Origin: Haemaphysalis longicornis | Taxonomy: Eukaryota; Arthropoda; Arachnida; Ixodida; Ixodidae | Direction: 5' to 3' | DNA length: 64,000 nucleotides | Assembly (NCBI GenBank): GCA_013339765.2 | Contig: CM023454.1 | Location: 44,649,177-44,713,176 of the forward strand | Shown: one piece after another, positions 1-10,434 of the stretch | Layout: each line of letters starts with the position of its first letter | Position numbering within the stretch: the stretch's first letter is position 1 | The notes under the pieces: generated by a model | Told to the model about the DNA's origin: nothing | Database searches by the model: none | Seen by the model: the letters and a program-made list of their open reading frames with translations, nothing else | Program-made: the position numbers and the translations under genes

Positions 1-97
1 TACGCCAATCTGCTAAAGGCTTTGGCGTCCAGTGTTCAAGTACAAATCTTAGCTCCTTGCCGTCCGCCCTCATCCCAAACGACACCTCAAGGACCAC

Positions 98-575
98 ATG
101 CAAATACTCCTTGATGGCCAGGCCATCACTCCAAGGCCCAGCATCAACATCCTGGGCCTACATCTTGATGCCAACACCAAGAGTGACCTACCGTGCCATG
201 CCTCAAACAGAGCATCAATAAAATCACACAAGACCAGGCGAGGTTCCATCAAGAAGCAGCGCCTCAAGGAATCTGGTACGTTTCTCTTAGTTGAAGCGTT
301 TGTACTCTCAAGCATCACTTACGTCAACCCTATGTCTTCTTCGCGGCAAGGATCGCACAAAGATGCTTTATATAATGATTAGAAATGCGTTTGAGCAAGC
401 GATTGGTCTTCCCAAGTGTGCGTCCACCGAAAGGCTGCTTAGCACGGGGCTCTACAACACGGTGGAACAGATGATAGACGACCATCCAGAAGTTCCAAAT
501 GAGCCGAACTTCGGCGGGTCGCCGCATTCTTCACCAGATTGGCTGCGAAGCATAGAATGTCACTCCACTTGACGT
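98..575 (+). pseudogene. LINE reverse transcriptase, C-terminal part, broken
   Basis: Two overlapping frames together give the region after the polymerase palm. The first reads LDGQAITPRPSINILGLHLD, matching the 'target strand/thumb' stretch of arthropod LINE polymerases. The next reads IRNAFEQAIGLPKCASTERL and then GLYNTVEQMIDDH, a conserved block before RNase H. The switch of frame near 340-370 marks an indel. The polymerase active site itself would lie upstream of the window. Role in an intact element: copying the LINE RNA into DNA at the nicked target. Confidence 0.7.
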
Positions 576-615
576 ACTCCAGGACGTTTTGTGACAAGAA
601 CTATAGATTCTTCCT

Positions 616-990
616 TTGCCTAAAAATATGAACCCCTCACACTTTGAGGGTCACCGACAAGCACGAGCTCAAGCGCTCAACACCACCATCAGTGGGGATC
701 TGGCAGTTATCTACACAGACGCTTCCCAACAACGCTGCCACCAGCACGCCACCATCGGGGCTATCTCTAGAATGAACCCTTTTGCTTGTGCCTCAAACAA
801 GGCCGAAGTCATGACAGCAGCAGAAGAGGCAGCCATCGCCTGGGCTTTCACTTAATCAGGAGTTCGTAAGGCAGTCAGCCAATAAGACTCCCAGAATTAC
901 CAGTTTGGTTTGGTATCACGACCTACAGTGCGTGTGCTAAAAAACCACTCCGGTTTCATTCAGCTCATCTGGACACCCGCTTAAGCTACC
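616..990 (+). pseudogene. LINE RNase H domain, broken
   Basis: A frame of 79 codons contains GDLAVIYTDASQQRCHQHAT, where YTDAS is the first catalytic-aspartate motif of RNase H type I, and later KAEVMTAAEEAAIAWAF, matching the E-containing helix of the same fold. The frame stops at 855; further similarity (an IWTPA-type motif near 968-985, LIWTPA) follows after another break. RNase H marks the I/LOA-like LINEs and separates this copy from the CR1 and L1-Tx1 elements elsewhere in the window, which show no such domain. Confidence 0.7.
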
Positions 991-1400
991 ATGGAGGACC
1001 ACGAATACGCCCACCAAGCCCGGACTTTTACCTTCCGTGCTATGAAGCTTCAGTTGGACATTCACCCGCTTGTCTCGTTCAGGGAGATAACCCAGCATTA
1101 TTGCCTTCTGGGACGGACCCTACCTTCGCCTTACTTTGACCTTTCCATAGAACAACAAACTACCATACGGCTCATACAATCTGGCTCCTTCCCACACGCG
1201 ACGCGTCTTCACCTAATGCAGCCGAATTGCTACGACGCGGAAAGTAAATTTCGCTAAGTAGGAGCACTCTCCCACATTATCGAGTGTTCGACTTTACCCC
1301 TGAGCAACCTGCTTTCTTTCCGTCAACTACCGAACAATAGCAATGTGAGTAGGTGCTGTCCAGCCACTCTCTTCCAACCCAGCTTCAGCTGGTGGACAAA
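991..1400 (+). pseudogene. LINE C-terminal region, broken
   Basis: The 88-codon frame at 991-1257 reads EDHEYAHQARTFTFRA, VSFREITQHYCLLGRTLPSP and IRLIQSGSFPHATRLHLMQP, the usual C-terminal layout after RNase H in tick LINEs. A second frame past 1258 continues with LSHIIECSTLP, a remnant of the C-terminal H-x-C zinc-binding tail; the expected upstream cysteines are lost or frameshifted near 1250. It lies directly downstream of the RNase H relic in the same orientation. Confidence 0.65.
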
Positions 1401-1482
1401 GCACTGGCCGCGTGGACTGTAGATGGGCTACAGTAAAGAAGAAACCACTCCCCTGGGCCGCACTCCGCCGTTCAGAAATCTC

Positions 1483-1488
1483 AATAAA
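1483..1488 (+). terminator. Polyadenylation signal of the LINE
   Basis: AATAAA lies about 80 bases after the last protein similarity and just before the point where LINE-like sequence ends. It is followed by a pyrimidine-rich stretch rather than a clean poly(A), so the exact 3' end of the LINE is uncertain. Confidence 0.5.
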
Positions 1489-1581
1489 AGTATTTCCTCC
1501 TTCTGCCCCGTCTCTACCTCCTATCTCGCAGCCTCCGTCCGCGACGGCAGAGATGGAGAAGTCAGAGCGTCTAGCACCGGT

Positions 1582-2617
1582 AGTAAAGATCGTTTCCCTG
1601 AAGTCCGGTGTCGATCAGGAACCCAATCGCCCGGGCTCCAGTTGATTTGGCAAGAGGCTGGCAGGGCGATGGTGTTGATGTTCTTGTAGACGGCGGTCGA
1701 ATTGACCAACTCGAGGTGTTGGGGTTGATTAAGTGAAACGACGAGTTTATATACAGCTATTTACAGTAGGAAAACTGGGTACAAGAGCAATAACGGAAAA
1801 ACTGCAAACTTCAGCTAGACGCTAGCTCCGAGTGCGCACAACTCACTCGAGCTCCTCAACTTCGTCTAACTCTTCTATTCTCGCAGCGTACACAAACAGC
1901 TCGAGAAACCACTGCTGAGACTCTGTCTCGCCGCAAGATCTGCCTAGTTGCCCGGTACGGGCTGCACCCTAAACCTCCGACGCAATCCTAACCTCGACTA
2001 GGGGGCTCACAAATCCCAACCTGGCTTTAACGGTCGAGACGCCTTGTCCCACATGGAACTGCCAAGCTCGGCGCTCAGGCAAGCACCATTTCCAACGGCC
2101 AAGTTCGGCCTTATGAAACCTCGAGATCACGCTCTCTCGGGAACGCCCCTGTAGCGTTCGTACACGCGTATGGGAGTGCCCAAATTCGCGTAGACAGCTG
2201 TCACTCAGCACGCCACGGAATATTCAATGAGTTGCCGCCACATCTGGATCAACGGACCGCCCGCGGGCCAGCAGGCGCGTACGACCCCGAGGTGTGAGAG
2301 CGAAAGACGCGACGGTGCACCATGCTGACCGGGCGTGTTAACAATAGACTCGTGCGGCGCTCGTCCCGACGCCGGTAATCCCACCACCTCCGCGCATCGA
2401 GCAGACGTTCCTGGAATCCGGCGGTGCTCTCTGCTTTCTGAATGGGGGATTATCCCTGTGTTATGCGGTGGGCTGGACAATCCGTCTCCCATGCACGCCG
2501 TGACGAATTGGCGAAGACTGCAGCGCAGTGTTGGCAGTGCTACGTCGCTAGACAGAGCGGCGGGTTTTCACGCGCAGCCCGGGCGCCTGGCCGCTAATCT
2601 CATAGGTGAACCTTACA
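1582..2617 (-). mobile_element. Solo LTR, family N
   Basis: This about 1,036-bp block is homologous along its whole length to two blocks at 42862-43886 and 46955-47996, which flank the internal region of a minus-strand LTR retrotransposon. On the minus strand it begins TGTAAGG and ends CTTTACT, the same ends as the copy at 46955-47996. No internal sequence of that element lies beside it, so it is a solo LTR, normally the product of recombination between the two LTRs of a former element. The flanks (CCGGT on the left, CCAGG on the right) resemble each other only imperfectly, so no target duplication is claimed. Confidence 0.8.
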
Positions 2618-5479
2618 CCAGGTTTGAGATTTATTTTATTAAAAAAAGTTTATATTCATGTGCTACACCAATGCAACTCAAACAACCACCGTTCATGTAC
2701 CTAGCAAATATTTAACCTTACATTGAATATCTCATGAAATAATAGATGGAGGGATTAGATCATTTCACTTCTCTCTGTTTTCACTATTTGTAGAGCGAAG
2801 TGAGTGAATTTAGGTGACGTAATATTCGTAATTATGTTGGCCGCATTCACAGCTTTGCTTTCCAACGACATTCGCAGCGTGGATTGGCGCTACTTCGTTT
2901 TGAGACCTCGCGGGTTTCTGCACCCATGAAATCAAAATGATGTCGTGTATCGCCAGCACACGCTCACGAAAAACTCGTTACATGTTCGACGTAGCATAAT
3001 TATTCCCGTAATTGGCCTTATCCCTGATAGTCATGAGCGATGGCTTCGGCGACATAACAATCGCACCTCTCTCTCTATTCACAACAGATAGCGTCAAATG
3101 CACTCGATGTACCTGTGCGCTCACTTTCTTTGCTTGCATGTGTGGGGTGGTAATGACGCTCGCGTGAGCTACTGCAGCATTGTTGCCAAGAAAGGCGCGG
3201 AAAAGCTGGCCGCACAGAAACAAAGTAGTCGCGACAATGCGCATGCAACACTTTCAACCGACGACACCCTCCTGAATACGTGATAATACACGTAACCTTA
3301 CCACTTCTCCGCAATAATTTCCAAATGTCTGCGGAGAAATATCCGAAGCTTCTTATCATTTATTATTTCGCTAAATTATACGTTTAATGCCCTACGCCTT
3401 GTTATTTCTAAGCAAATATTTTATATACAAACATAGAAATCATATTACATTGGTGCAGCCACAAAGAGATAAACCAAATCAAACATAAAAAAATACATCT
3501 AGCAAAAATAAACAGGAAGTCCTTTGAATCTAACACCTTTAAATCTTGGTGATATTTTTGAGGTGTGTGCCTAACATTTTACTACAACCTTGAAATTAGG
3601 TCAATTTTTTAAAACTTGTGAAAATCGGCCACCAATTGCATACACGATTTAAAAAGGTGAGACGTTTGGTTTCCCAGTAGATTGTGGGCGTCAAGTGATC
3701 TTTTAGGTCATCATTTTACTACGAGCAAAAAAGCAAGAATGACACACCTGAGAAGTGAGGTACTTGAACACCAGGCAACCATTTACTACAAACAGAGCAC
3801 TTTACTCAAACTTTTTGTTTGTATTACAAGTACAACTGTAATGGACTGACAGCCATCTGAACCTATGGAGTGTATAGTATTATGGACGACGTAGTTGTCA
3901 AAGCTACCAGTTTGGATCAATGGCTTGAACTTTTCAGTTTATGTATTTTGCCTAAAAATCTCCAAACATTTTCTCCATGCCGGAGCGCATTGTTTTTAAA
4001 AGAATAAAAAAGGTCGAGTTTAAAAGATGCCAAAATTTTGTTTCTAACAAGCAGAAGTATTCTGAATTGTTATTGCGGGAGTAGAATCTTACATTGATGC
4101 AGGAACCGATTTATATAAAATAAATGTAGCAAAAGTTCAAATCCCAGCCTTCAGGTATAGGTTGTAAGCATGCTCACAATTAAATTGCTTTGGTGCAACT
4201 TGACCCTTATGCTTCTACTGATTTCACTTTGACGTATAACGCGTTTGTTAAAATGCACTTTACAATTTGATATATTCAATTTACAAAAACGATACGTGTA
4301 TTCTCACGTAAGCTTTATACCAACAACGAATACCTGTTTTTAGATTTTTGCGGTAAGTAAATTTTTTGTCAGGTCAAGGATATATAGGTTTTATTCTCCA
4401 GCGTTTAACGCATGCGGGCTGCCTTTTTTTACTAGTTACGTGGGGCCCTCGGTCATGGTGCTACATGTCCGTGCAGGTGTCCGAAAAAGTAGAGAACATA
4501 AAAACGGCTGTACGGTGTTTGACCACAGAACACATAGCAATACCTGGACGCCAAATACGGTTTCGTGGAGCCCACTAAATTCCACCTGACACCACAACAC
4601 GGTGGAAATCGTCGCACGACAAGGCAAGCACAAAAATGTCGGAGATCCGACATTCGCGTGTTAGTGAGTGTCGATAATGCGATTCACGCCCGTAAACTCA
4701 GCAAAGCTGAAGACGAATTCAAGGGCTATCACGTATTGGACTATAACAAAAATATTGCCGCCAAATGTGTTTACGTGCTGAAGCGGAACTCAGGTAATTT
4801 GTTGAAATGACGCTGGCGATTAACCTGTGCGTGCGGCGTCTGCTCAGTGCACAGACGGTTTGGGACAAGAATTCGTATGTACTAGCCAGTATCTTTTATA
4901 TAAGTCTGTTTTAACCAACGGACTTCGCGGGAACCATATATCTCAAACCAATATTCGATTTCTGCACTCCACCGCACTTTAAAGGGCACTTGTGTCCACA
5001 TCATGGTGGCAGGCGACGGCAGCGTCAGCTGCTTACGCGTCGTGTCACTTTCGTTGGCAGCTAGGTTTCAGTCTCTGGTGCTGAGAAGGTCTCGATGACA
5101 AGGTGAGTGCCAACACATATTAAGATTGCAATTGTAATTCATACATTTACGCCACTGCCGAGAATCGGGGTGAAATACAGCGGAAAATGCATGCGGGTTT
5201 TTGTTTTTCTGCGAGGTGCAGGAACAGTGGCACAAGCCTTGCCATATCTTGCCAAAGCTGCACAGTCACGGGCTTTGTCAATTTTGCCAAGTGTACAAAG
5301 CATCCTCTATGCCTTTCACTGACTACAATTCCTGCATCATACGAATGGCAGATGACAATATAATGAATATAATGGGAGATGAAAATATAATGAATACATA
5401 TCTTTATGGGCAGATCATGTCCACCAACAAGCAATATAATTTGAAGAATCCCTCTTCGACCGCAAAAGGTTCCCGAGCC
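2618..5479. other. No gene recognised
   Basis: Stops are frequent in all frames and no protein family is recognised. The part 3290-4370 is AT-rich with short A/T runs. A short frame at 4565-4810 (81 codons) has no recognisable family. Near 5340-5400 a phrase containing GATGA, TATAATGAAT is repeated twice in about 50 bases. Confidence 0.6.
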
Positions 5480-5529
5480 CGAACCCGTCTGCCGAAGTGA
5501 CGCCTATCCACATGCGAACAAAAAGCCGG

Positions 5530-5535
5530 TTTATT
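5530..5535 (-). terminator. AATAAA in the Gypsy LTR
   Basis: Minus-strand AATAAA lies about 1.2 kb after the LTR start, followed by a T-rich stretch, the expected order for an LTR polyadenylation signal. Confidence 0.45.
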
Positions 5536-5830
5536 CTGGGAAACCAAGACAGAAAAAAAAGAAAAAAAATTCTCTCGCCCTTCCCCGAGGGGGAGAGTGC
5601 GTAAGTGCGAATGCACGGTTGTTGATTGCGCAATTACGGTGGATATCGTGATCTTAATGAGTAGCCGAGAGATTACATACACGCATACAACTACAAAGAA
5701 AGATATTTCACTCGTTATTGCTGGTACCGTTGCCCGGTCCGCCATCATCGTTATCGAGATGCAGGACCAGCGACCGCTCTCGACGACGGCGCGCGCTATA
5801 CTAATACCCTCCCGCCGCCACGCGGCCGCT

Positions 5831-6127
5831 ACACGAGCGCCCTCACGCGTCGGAATGCGGAGCGCCCGCTACGGCGAGGAGCGCTCCCCCGCCCGAAGTG
5901 GAGAGGAGGCGCCAACACCCGCAGTCACTGAGCGGAGAGAGGAGGAGCAGAGTAGCGCCCGCCGTTACGGCGAGGGCTACACGAGCGCCCTCACGCGTCG
6001 GAACGCGGAGCGCCCGCTACGCGAGCGAGAGCTCTCCCGCCCGAAGTGGAGAGGATGCGCCCAACACCCGCAGTCACTGAGCGAAGAGAGGAGGAGGAGA
6101 GCAGCGCGCGCCCATCTCCCCCCGTTG
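5831..6127 (-). repeat. 148-bp GC-rich tandem repeat inside an LTR
   Basis: ACACGAGCGCCCTCACGCGT occurs at 5831 and again at 5979, and the blocks that follow (gcggagcgcccgcta, cccgaagtggagagga, cacccgcagtcactgagcg) keep the same order in both units. The period is 148 bases over two units. Lying between the LTR start and its poly(A) signal, the units sit where promoter and enhancer elements are found. Promoter activity is inferred. Confidence 0.8.
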
Positions 6128-6719
6128 CTAGGGAAGACGAGGAGCGCGCGCACCCGCAGCTGTTGCTATGCGGACGACGGCGGCGGACGATTCACGCTCG
6201 CTTAAGAAGGTGCATTCGCACTTAAAAGCAGGTTGGGAGGCAATACAAAGAGAGTACAGCAAGCAAGCTCGGAAAGCGCGTAAACACAACATTGCGGCAG
6301 TTGAAGCCACGCTTGTCTAGAAAGTTACAGCATGGTGCTGTACACTCACCAATTCGTCTTCAGTCACTTGTGTCGACGTTGGGTGAAGGGCGTCCGCCGC
6401 GGACGCTGGTTGCTCCCTACTGTCGGGGCGTCAGGGTCGTGGCACCCGGACCCGCCATGGCCATGGCACCCACAGACGCTCTCATGTATCCTCCGGTGCT
6501 CACTCCCCCGATGGTCTTGTGAGCGCCGCTTTTAGGCCACTCGTTTGGTTGTGCGCATGCTCCGGGTTTTGTCGCACTACAAGTGTTCGTTGCAGATCCC
6601 TGCTCGTAGCACACGCGGGCACGGGAACCTGAAGCACTGACGCCACTATCGGAGTTTGATGGGCACACACTGCATTGTAATCACCGTCTTCAGGCGCACG
6701 CAGGGGCTGCGTCGCTACA

Positions 6720-6730
6720 TTCCCCCTCCC
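6720..6730 (-). other. Polypurine tract of the Gypsy element
   Basis: Minus-strand GGGAGGGGGAA lies immediately before TGTAGCG. In LTR retrotransposons such a tract primes second-strand synthesis and sits exactly at the 3' LTR border. Confidence 0.7.
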
Positions 6731-6896
6731 GCAAGACCGAACAACTCCATAGTTGGCCGTCAAGCGCTTCGGGGCTGCCGCTGAGGAAGCCTTCTCCTGT
6801 GTGTTTGAGATGAGTGCCGGTTGAGGAGGTCTTCCCGTCTTGCCCTGATGCTGTACCGTTGAGCGGGTAGCCTGTCCTGGAAGAACAATAAAAAAA

Positions 6897-7640
6897 TTAG
6901 ATTTTTTCTTCAGAGGGTCGCTCATAATATAGCTTAAGGTCGCCAATGCCTACGGGACCCGTATCCCGCCCTCCGTGCAAGTTGCGAAGGCGATACGTCA
7001 GCCGAGATGTCGGTTTTGTTACCTCACCTGGACCTTCCACTCGGTCAGCCGGGAAAGCAGCAAATCCTTTTGCTGCATCGATCAACGGATGTGTACGGCG
7101 CAGTACCAGGTCACCGACGGAAAACTTAACCTAGCGCCGTTTCTTGTCGCACTGCTGGCGTTGTTCGAGGCGTGACAAGTCCAGGTGTTGCCTGGCCTCC
7201 TGGAGGGTCTCGTTCAGGCTGCTGGGGAGATCCTGCGCATATTTAACAAAAGTGCGAGGGTGAACCTCGACCTGGTCAGCGAACGAGTGTTTAATGGCAA
7301 AGCACAGGCAGCGACCAAAAATAATGGATGCTGGTGCAAAGCCGGTAGAGCAATTGGCTGTACTTTGCGTTGGTAGCACAATTTCCGAGAGGCGAGCATC
7401 TCAGTCTTTCTGGCGTTCAGTGAGGGCAACCAGCATCATTTTCAAGTTTCTGTTGATTCGTTCCGTAATGTTTTCTTCTGGATGGTAGAGAGTAATCAGA
7501 GTACAAAGATGTATGTACCAACAAGCCCACTCCAACAGCTTGGTAGAAAAAGTGTTGTCCGTGCCGTAACGCTCATTAGAAGACCTCCCCAAAAAATCAG
7601 CAAACGTTTCGCTTACGGAGGCTTCCCCGCCGCAGGTCCA
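6897..7640 (-). pseudogene. Gypsy integrase, core end and C-terminus, broken
   Basis: Read on the minus strand from 7620 down: RYGTDNTFSTKLLEWAC holds the second catalytic Asp region, YHPEENITERINRNLKMML the third-residue region (Glu in TERINR), then ALTERQKD. A frame from 7379 to 7131 continues with the integrase tail (FAPASIIFGRCL, HPRTFVKYAQDLP), and a shifted frame 7085-6897 with AAKGFAAFPADRVEGPGEV and LTYRLRNLHGGRDTGPVGIG, a typical C-terminal fold. Stops and frameshifts break it at least twice. It ends about 165 bases before the polypurine tract, so it is the 3' end of pol. Upstream pol domains are missing. Confidence 0.75.
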
Positions 7641-8440
7641 CTGTCGTTAGGTCTTGTGCTGGTCTTTGGCTTGAAGCTTGGGCGTCTCCGTATAACCAGC
7701 CTACAGATGCCTTGACGATGCCGTAGTCACTAATGTCCTTCCGCTTGTCCCTCGTACGCCGCTGCTTGGTAGTTGCTTCTACGTCGTCCCTTCGACGGCG
7801 TCCGCACTTTACGAGCTCCGCGGTATTCGTCGTACCCGCCCCAACACACGCCTCAGTTTTTGTGTCCAGCACATGTGCCACCGGCACTCGGTTGTTTTGG
7901 GAGGTCGACTGCTGCTCCGCGGGAGCCGCATTTACGTCCACCGTTTGCGTGACTGGTTTCGGCTAAGGAATCCCGGGTGCGGACGCATTACATTCGCTGG
8001 CCGCAGCCTCCGTGTCCTCCTCGTCCATTCTGTTTTCAGCTTAGTCCGCGTCTCTTACCAGTGCGGTGACATATCTATATGTCCGCACGGATTGTCTTGC
8101 TCGTGACCGAAGCGGCGGCAGACAGTTCAGCACGGCACCTTGCTGTCGCGCCTTATATGCCGAGTCGCCGAGAAGCGGAGGCACTGCGGGGCCCCTCCTG
8201 GCATCACCACGGCGCATGGCCCCCCGCAACCTGGAGCTCGGGTGGCTGGTCGTCGACCCTCACGACGGCTTTGAGCCTAAAGGTCGCTAATGGCGTCTTC
8301 GATCCCCTCTGGTTTATGCACTTGACACGCCACCTGTCGCTTCCGATTTTGGCGAAGCGCCCATAGGGAAGCAGCGAAACTGGCACGCCGTCATCCGGCA
8401 CGTTGCACCGAATCCAGTGCAGTTTCATCCGCACATTGTA
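7641..8440 (-). pseudogene. Gag/ORF1-like protein with decayed zinc knuckles
   Basis: The minus frame at 8434-8204 reads MKLHWIRCNVPDDGVPVSLL, then PYGRFAKIGSDRWRVK, resembling the RRM-like segment of retrotransposon ORF1/gag proteins found in ticks. In another minus frame at about 8215-8050 there are remnants of CCHC knuckles: CLRFSATRHIRRDSK, where C, H and a lost final C can be placed, followed by CRRFGHEQDNPCG. The frame 7941-7641 is a polar, Lys/Arg-rich tail (KCGRRRRDDVEATTKQRRTR). Such proteins bind the element RNA. It abuts the Gypsy integrase relic but looks like a different element, so the junction near 7.64 kb is probably an insertion or deletion point. Confidence 0.5.
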
Positions 8441-8579
8441 ACATTCTGTAAGCTAGCCACGATCTTTCGTTTGGCTTTCCGATAAGCTTGCCTCCTAGCT
8501 TCGATACAGGCTCCTGTTTTTTTTTCTTTTTGCCACCCTCTGAATGGTTTTACAGTGCGCAAAAAACGCGTCGCGGAGT

Positions 8580-9290
8580 CAATAAACAGGATTGTCTTCC
8601 TGAAACTGTGTGAGTTGGCTATTCCTCGGAAGCCGTCGGTAGTCTGGCCACCGAATACATAACAGCAGGTGGCAGTGGCGGCGGCGGTATCGAGCGTGTG
8701 TCGGCGGCGGCCGTGGCGTCTCGTTTAGCGAGAGGACGACTTGTTTGACATCATTGCGAGCATTAAGAAAATTACTTTGTGATCGAGGATTTTTGATTTT
8801 GCTAGATTTAAATAGTGCGTGTAAGGGTGACACTTTTAATATCTGCAGCCATGATTCTCACGTCGCTAACCAAACCCAACCTAGTTTTGCTGGATGGAGA
8901 GTTAGGCATGACAGTGCAGAAGAAGACGGCCAGACGTATTTCGGGGGTGGACGACCGACGGGTGCCGAGGAACAGAAGACCCACGAAAAGCCTGGAAGAC
9001 AATCCCGTTTATTCACTCAGCGACACGGTTATTGTTGACTGTGGAACCAATCAGAGGGTGGCGAAAATAAAAAAGAGGACCTGATTTCGCGGCAAGCAGG
9101 CAGGCTTATCGGAAAGCCATACGAAAGAGCGTACCCCGCAGCAGAAATTGCCAAGGCGAAGCACGGCAAATCATCAGTGGCCAATGTATCCGAGCTTGGT
9201 AATACCTCGGCCTCCATTATTGTTTGGCCCTTGGGAAAGGTGACAAGCAACAATTGGCCTGCTCCGGATGACCATTATTGGACAACGCTT
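8580..9290 (+). mobile_element. Internally deleted copy of LTR family M
   Basis: The part 8690-8935 is homologous to 13850-14090, the 5' leader and gag start of the large family M element. It carries ATG at 8850 followed by ILTSLTKPNLVLLDGELGM, which parallels ILTTLTKANLVLLVEELGI in the larger copy. Directly after it, 8945-9130 is homologous to 16945-17135, inside the 3' LTR of that element (CGACCGACGGGTGCCGAGG, then GGAACCAATCAGAGGGTGGC). The rest of gag and all of pol are absent, so one deletion has joined gag to LTR. Similarity fades past about 9130; the right end is approximate. Confidence 0.65.
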
Positions 9291-10434
9291 GGCAAAGTAT
9301 GTTGCCATGATAATGGGTATGGAGTGACCCCAGGGCATTTTCATGCACACGTTTTGCTTTGTGGTCAGTCCTTAAGACCAATGCCTGTTTTATGATTTGC
9401 CTCGCGGCTTGATTGCCGCTTTATACATGCTACTATAAAAAAAATTAGTTAACGAGTGCGCAATAAATATTTGTTTATGCCCACTCCTAAGTAATTTATT
9501 GTACAATGACATGTATAAAAAAGACATCGGGCCACTAGGCACATTAAACAAACTGAATCACCTCTGCGAAGCAATTATGCGACTTGCCAAAACAATTGAG
9601 CAACACAACACACCGGAGTCTCTCTGTGTAGTTTATCTTTACATGGACATCAAAGTTACAAAGAGAAACCTGGCTTACTAGTGGCAACAATACGAACACA
9701 AGCGCGAAAGCAAATATAAACACAATATTCTACAAAATATTAAAAACGCTGCTCATGAAGCGCGAACCGATTATGCTTCTTTTAACTGCTAGAGATGCCC
9801 TGCAAAACAGAATCATTTAGGTAAATAAAAACAAGACCCCCGCACCGGTAATTCGCCGACCTGTCAAGAGCACAATATGTTGTTGAGCAGAGCTGTTGTA
9901 TAAAAGCCCAGCTTGGAAGGCTTGTTTCTGATGCATTCGACACTCTTCTACGGGGAAACACCTTTACGCTATAGCGCCTGTAAAAGGTAAAAAATAGCTC
10001 ACTGTAATCCTAATAAACACTCCTTACTAAATACAGCACCTCGCACCAGCCTTAAACATGTACGTGTGAAAATATTCACTCTAAACTCCTGACTTCTTAA
10101 CACTCGCAAGGAATCATGAAACGTACTACCCTATTCATGTTTGAATACTGCGTTTTACGGTTCCAGGTTCTTGGCTCGTTCTTGGGAGTACAGTCCAGAA
10201 TTTCACTGAAAATGCACATCACTTTCAGTGAAGTCGCACAAGGTTATATAAAAAATCCCAATAGACAAAACAAAACAATAGCGGTTCCTTGAAATTTTGT
10301 TGTAGGTACTGTAGCCCCATAAAGAATTATTAGCGACTGCAGTGTCCAGCCATCAATGTTTTATTAGCGTAATTTTGTTTTCTAACAACGCGAGATCAGA
10401 CACTACAAGGCAATGCACTACACAATGAATTCGA
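9291..10434. other. No gene recognised
   Basis: AT-rich sequence with frequent stops. A 60-codon frame at 9499-9681 has no recognisable family. No repeat shared with the rest of the window was noticed. Confidence 0.5.

Larger units (their letters stand above)
1..1505 (+). mobile_element. 3' part of a decayed LINE with RNase H (I/jockey group)
   Basis: This is the 3' half of a non-LTR retrotransposon, cut by the window edge. In order it shows the end of the reverse transcriptase region (about 98-570), an RNase H-like stretch (616-855), a C-terminal region with remnants of the usual Cys/His tail (991-1400), then a short 3' UTR with AATAAA at 1483. The reading frame changes several times and stops are frequent, so it is not functional. 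The assignment rests on recalled similarity to tick LINEs that carry RNase H; the clade within the I/R1/jockey group cannot be fixed by eye. Confidence 0.75.
5480..6719 (-). mobile_element. 3' LTR of a minus-strand Gypsy element (far end estimated)
   Basis: On the minus strand the sequence TGTAGCGACGC starts directly after a polypurine tract, exactly as an LTR does, and downstream of an integrase C-terminus. The block holds a GC-rich tandem repeat (5831-6127) and AATAAA at 5530-5535 near its far end, which fits a U3 promoter followed by R and its poly(A) signal. The other boundary is an estimate, because no matching 5' LTR lies in the window. Confidence 0.6.

Noticed and set aside
4565..4810. 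81-codon plus-strand ORF
   Set aside because: No recognisable family and no support from flanks.
5597..6205. 202-codon plus-strand ORF rich in Arg, Ala and Glu
   Set aside because: It is the translation of the GC-rich 148-bp tandem repeat, antisense to a Gypsy LTR, and has no domain.
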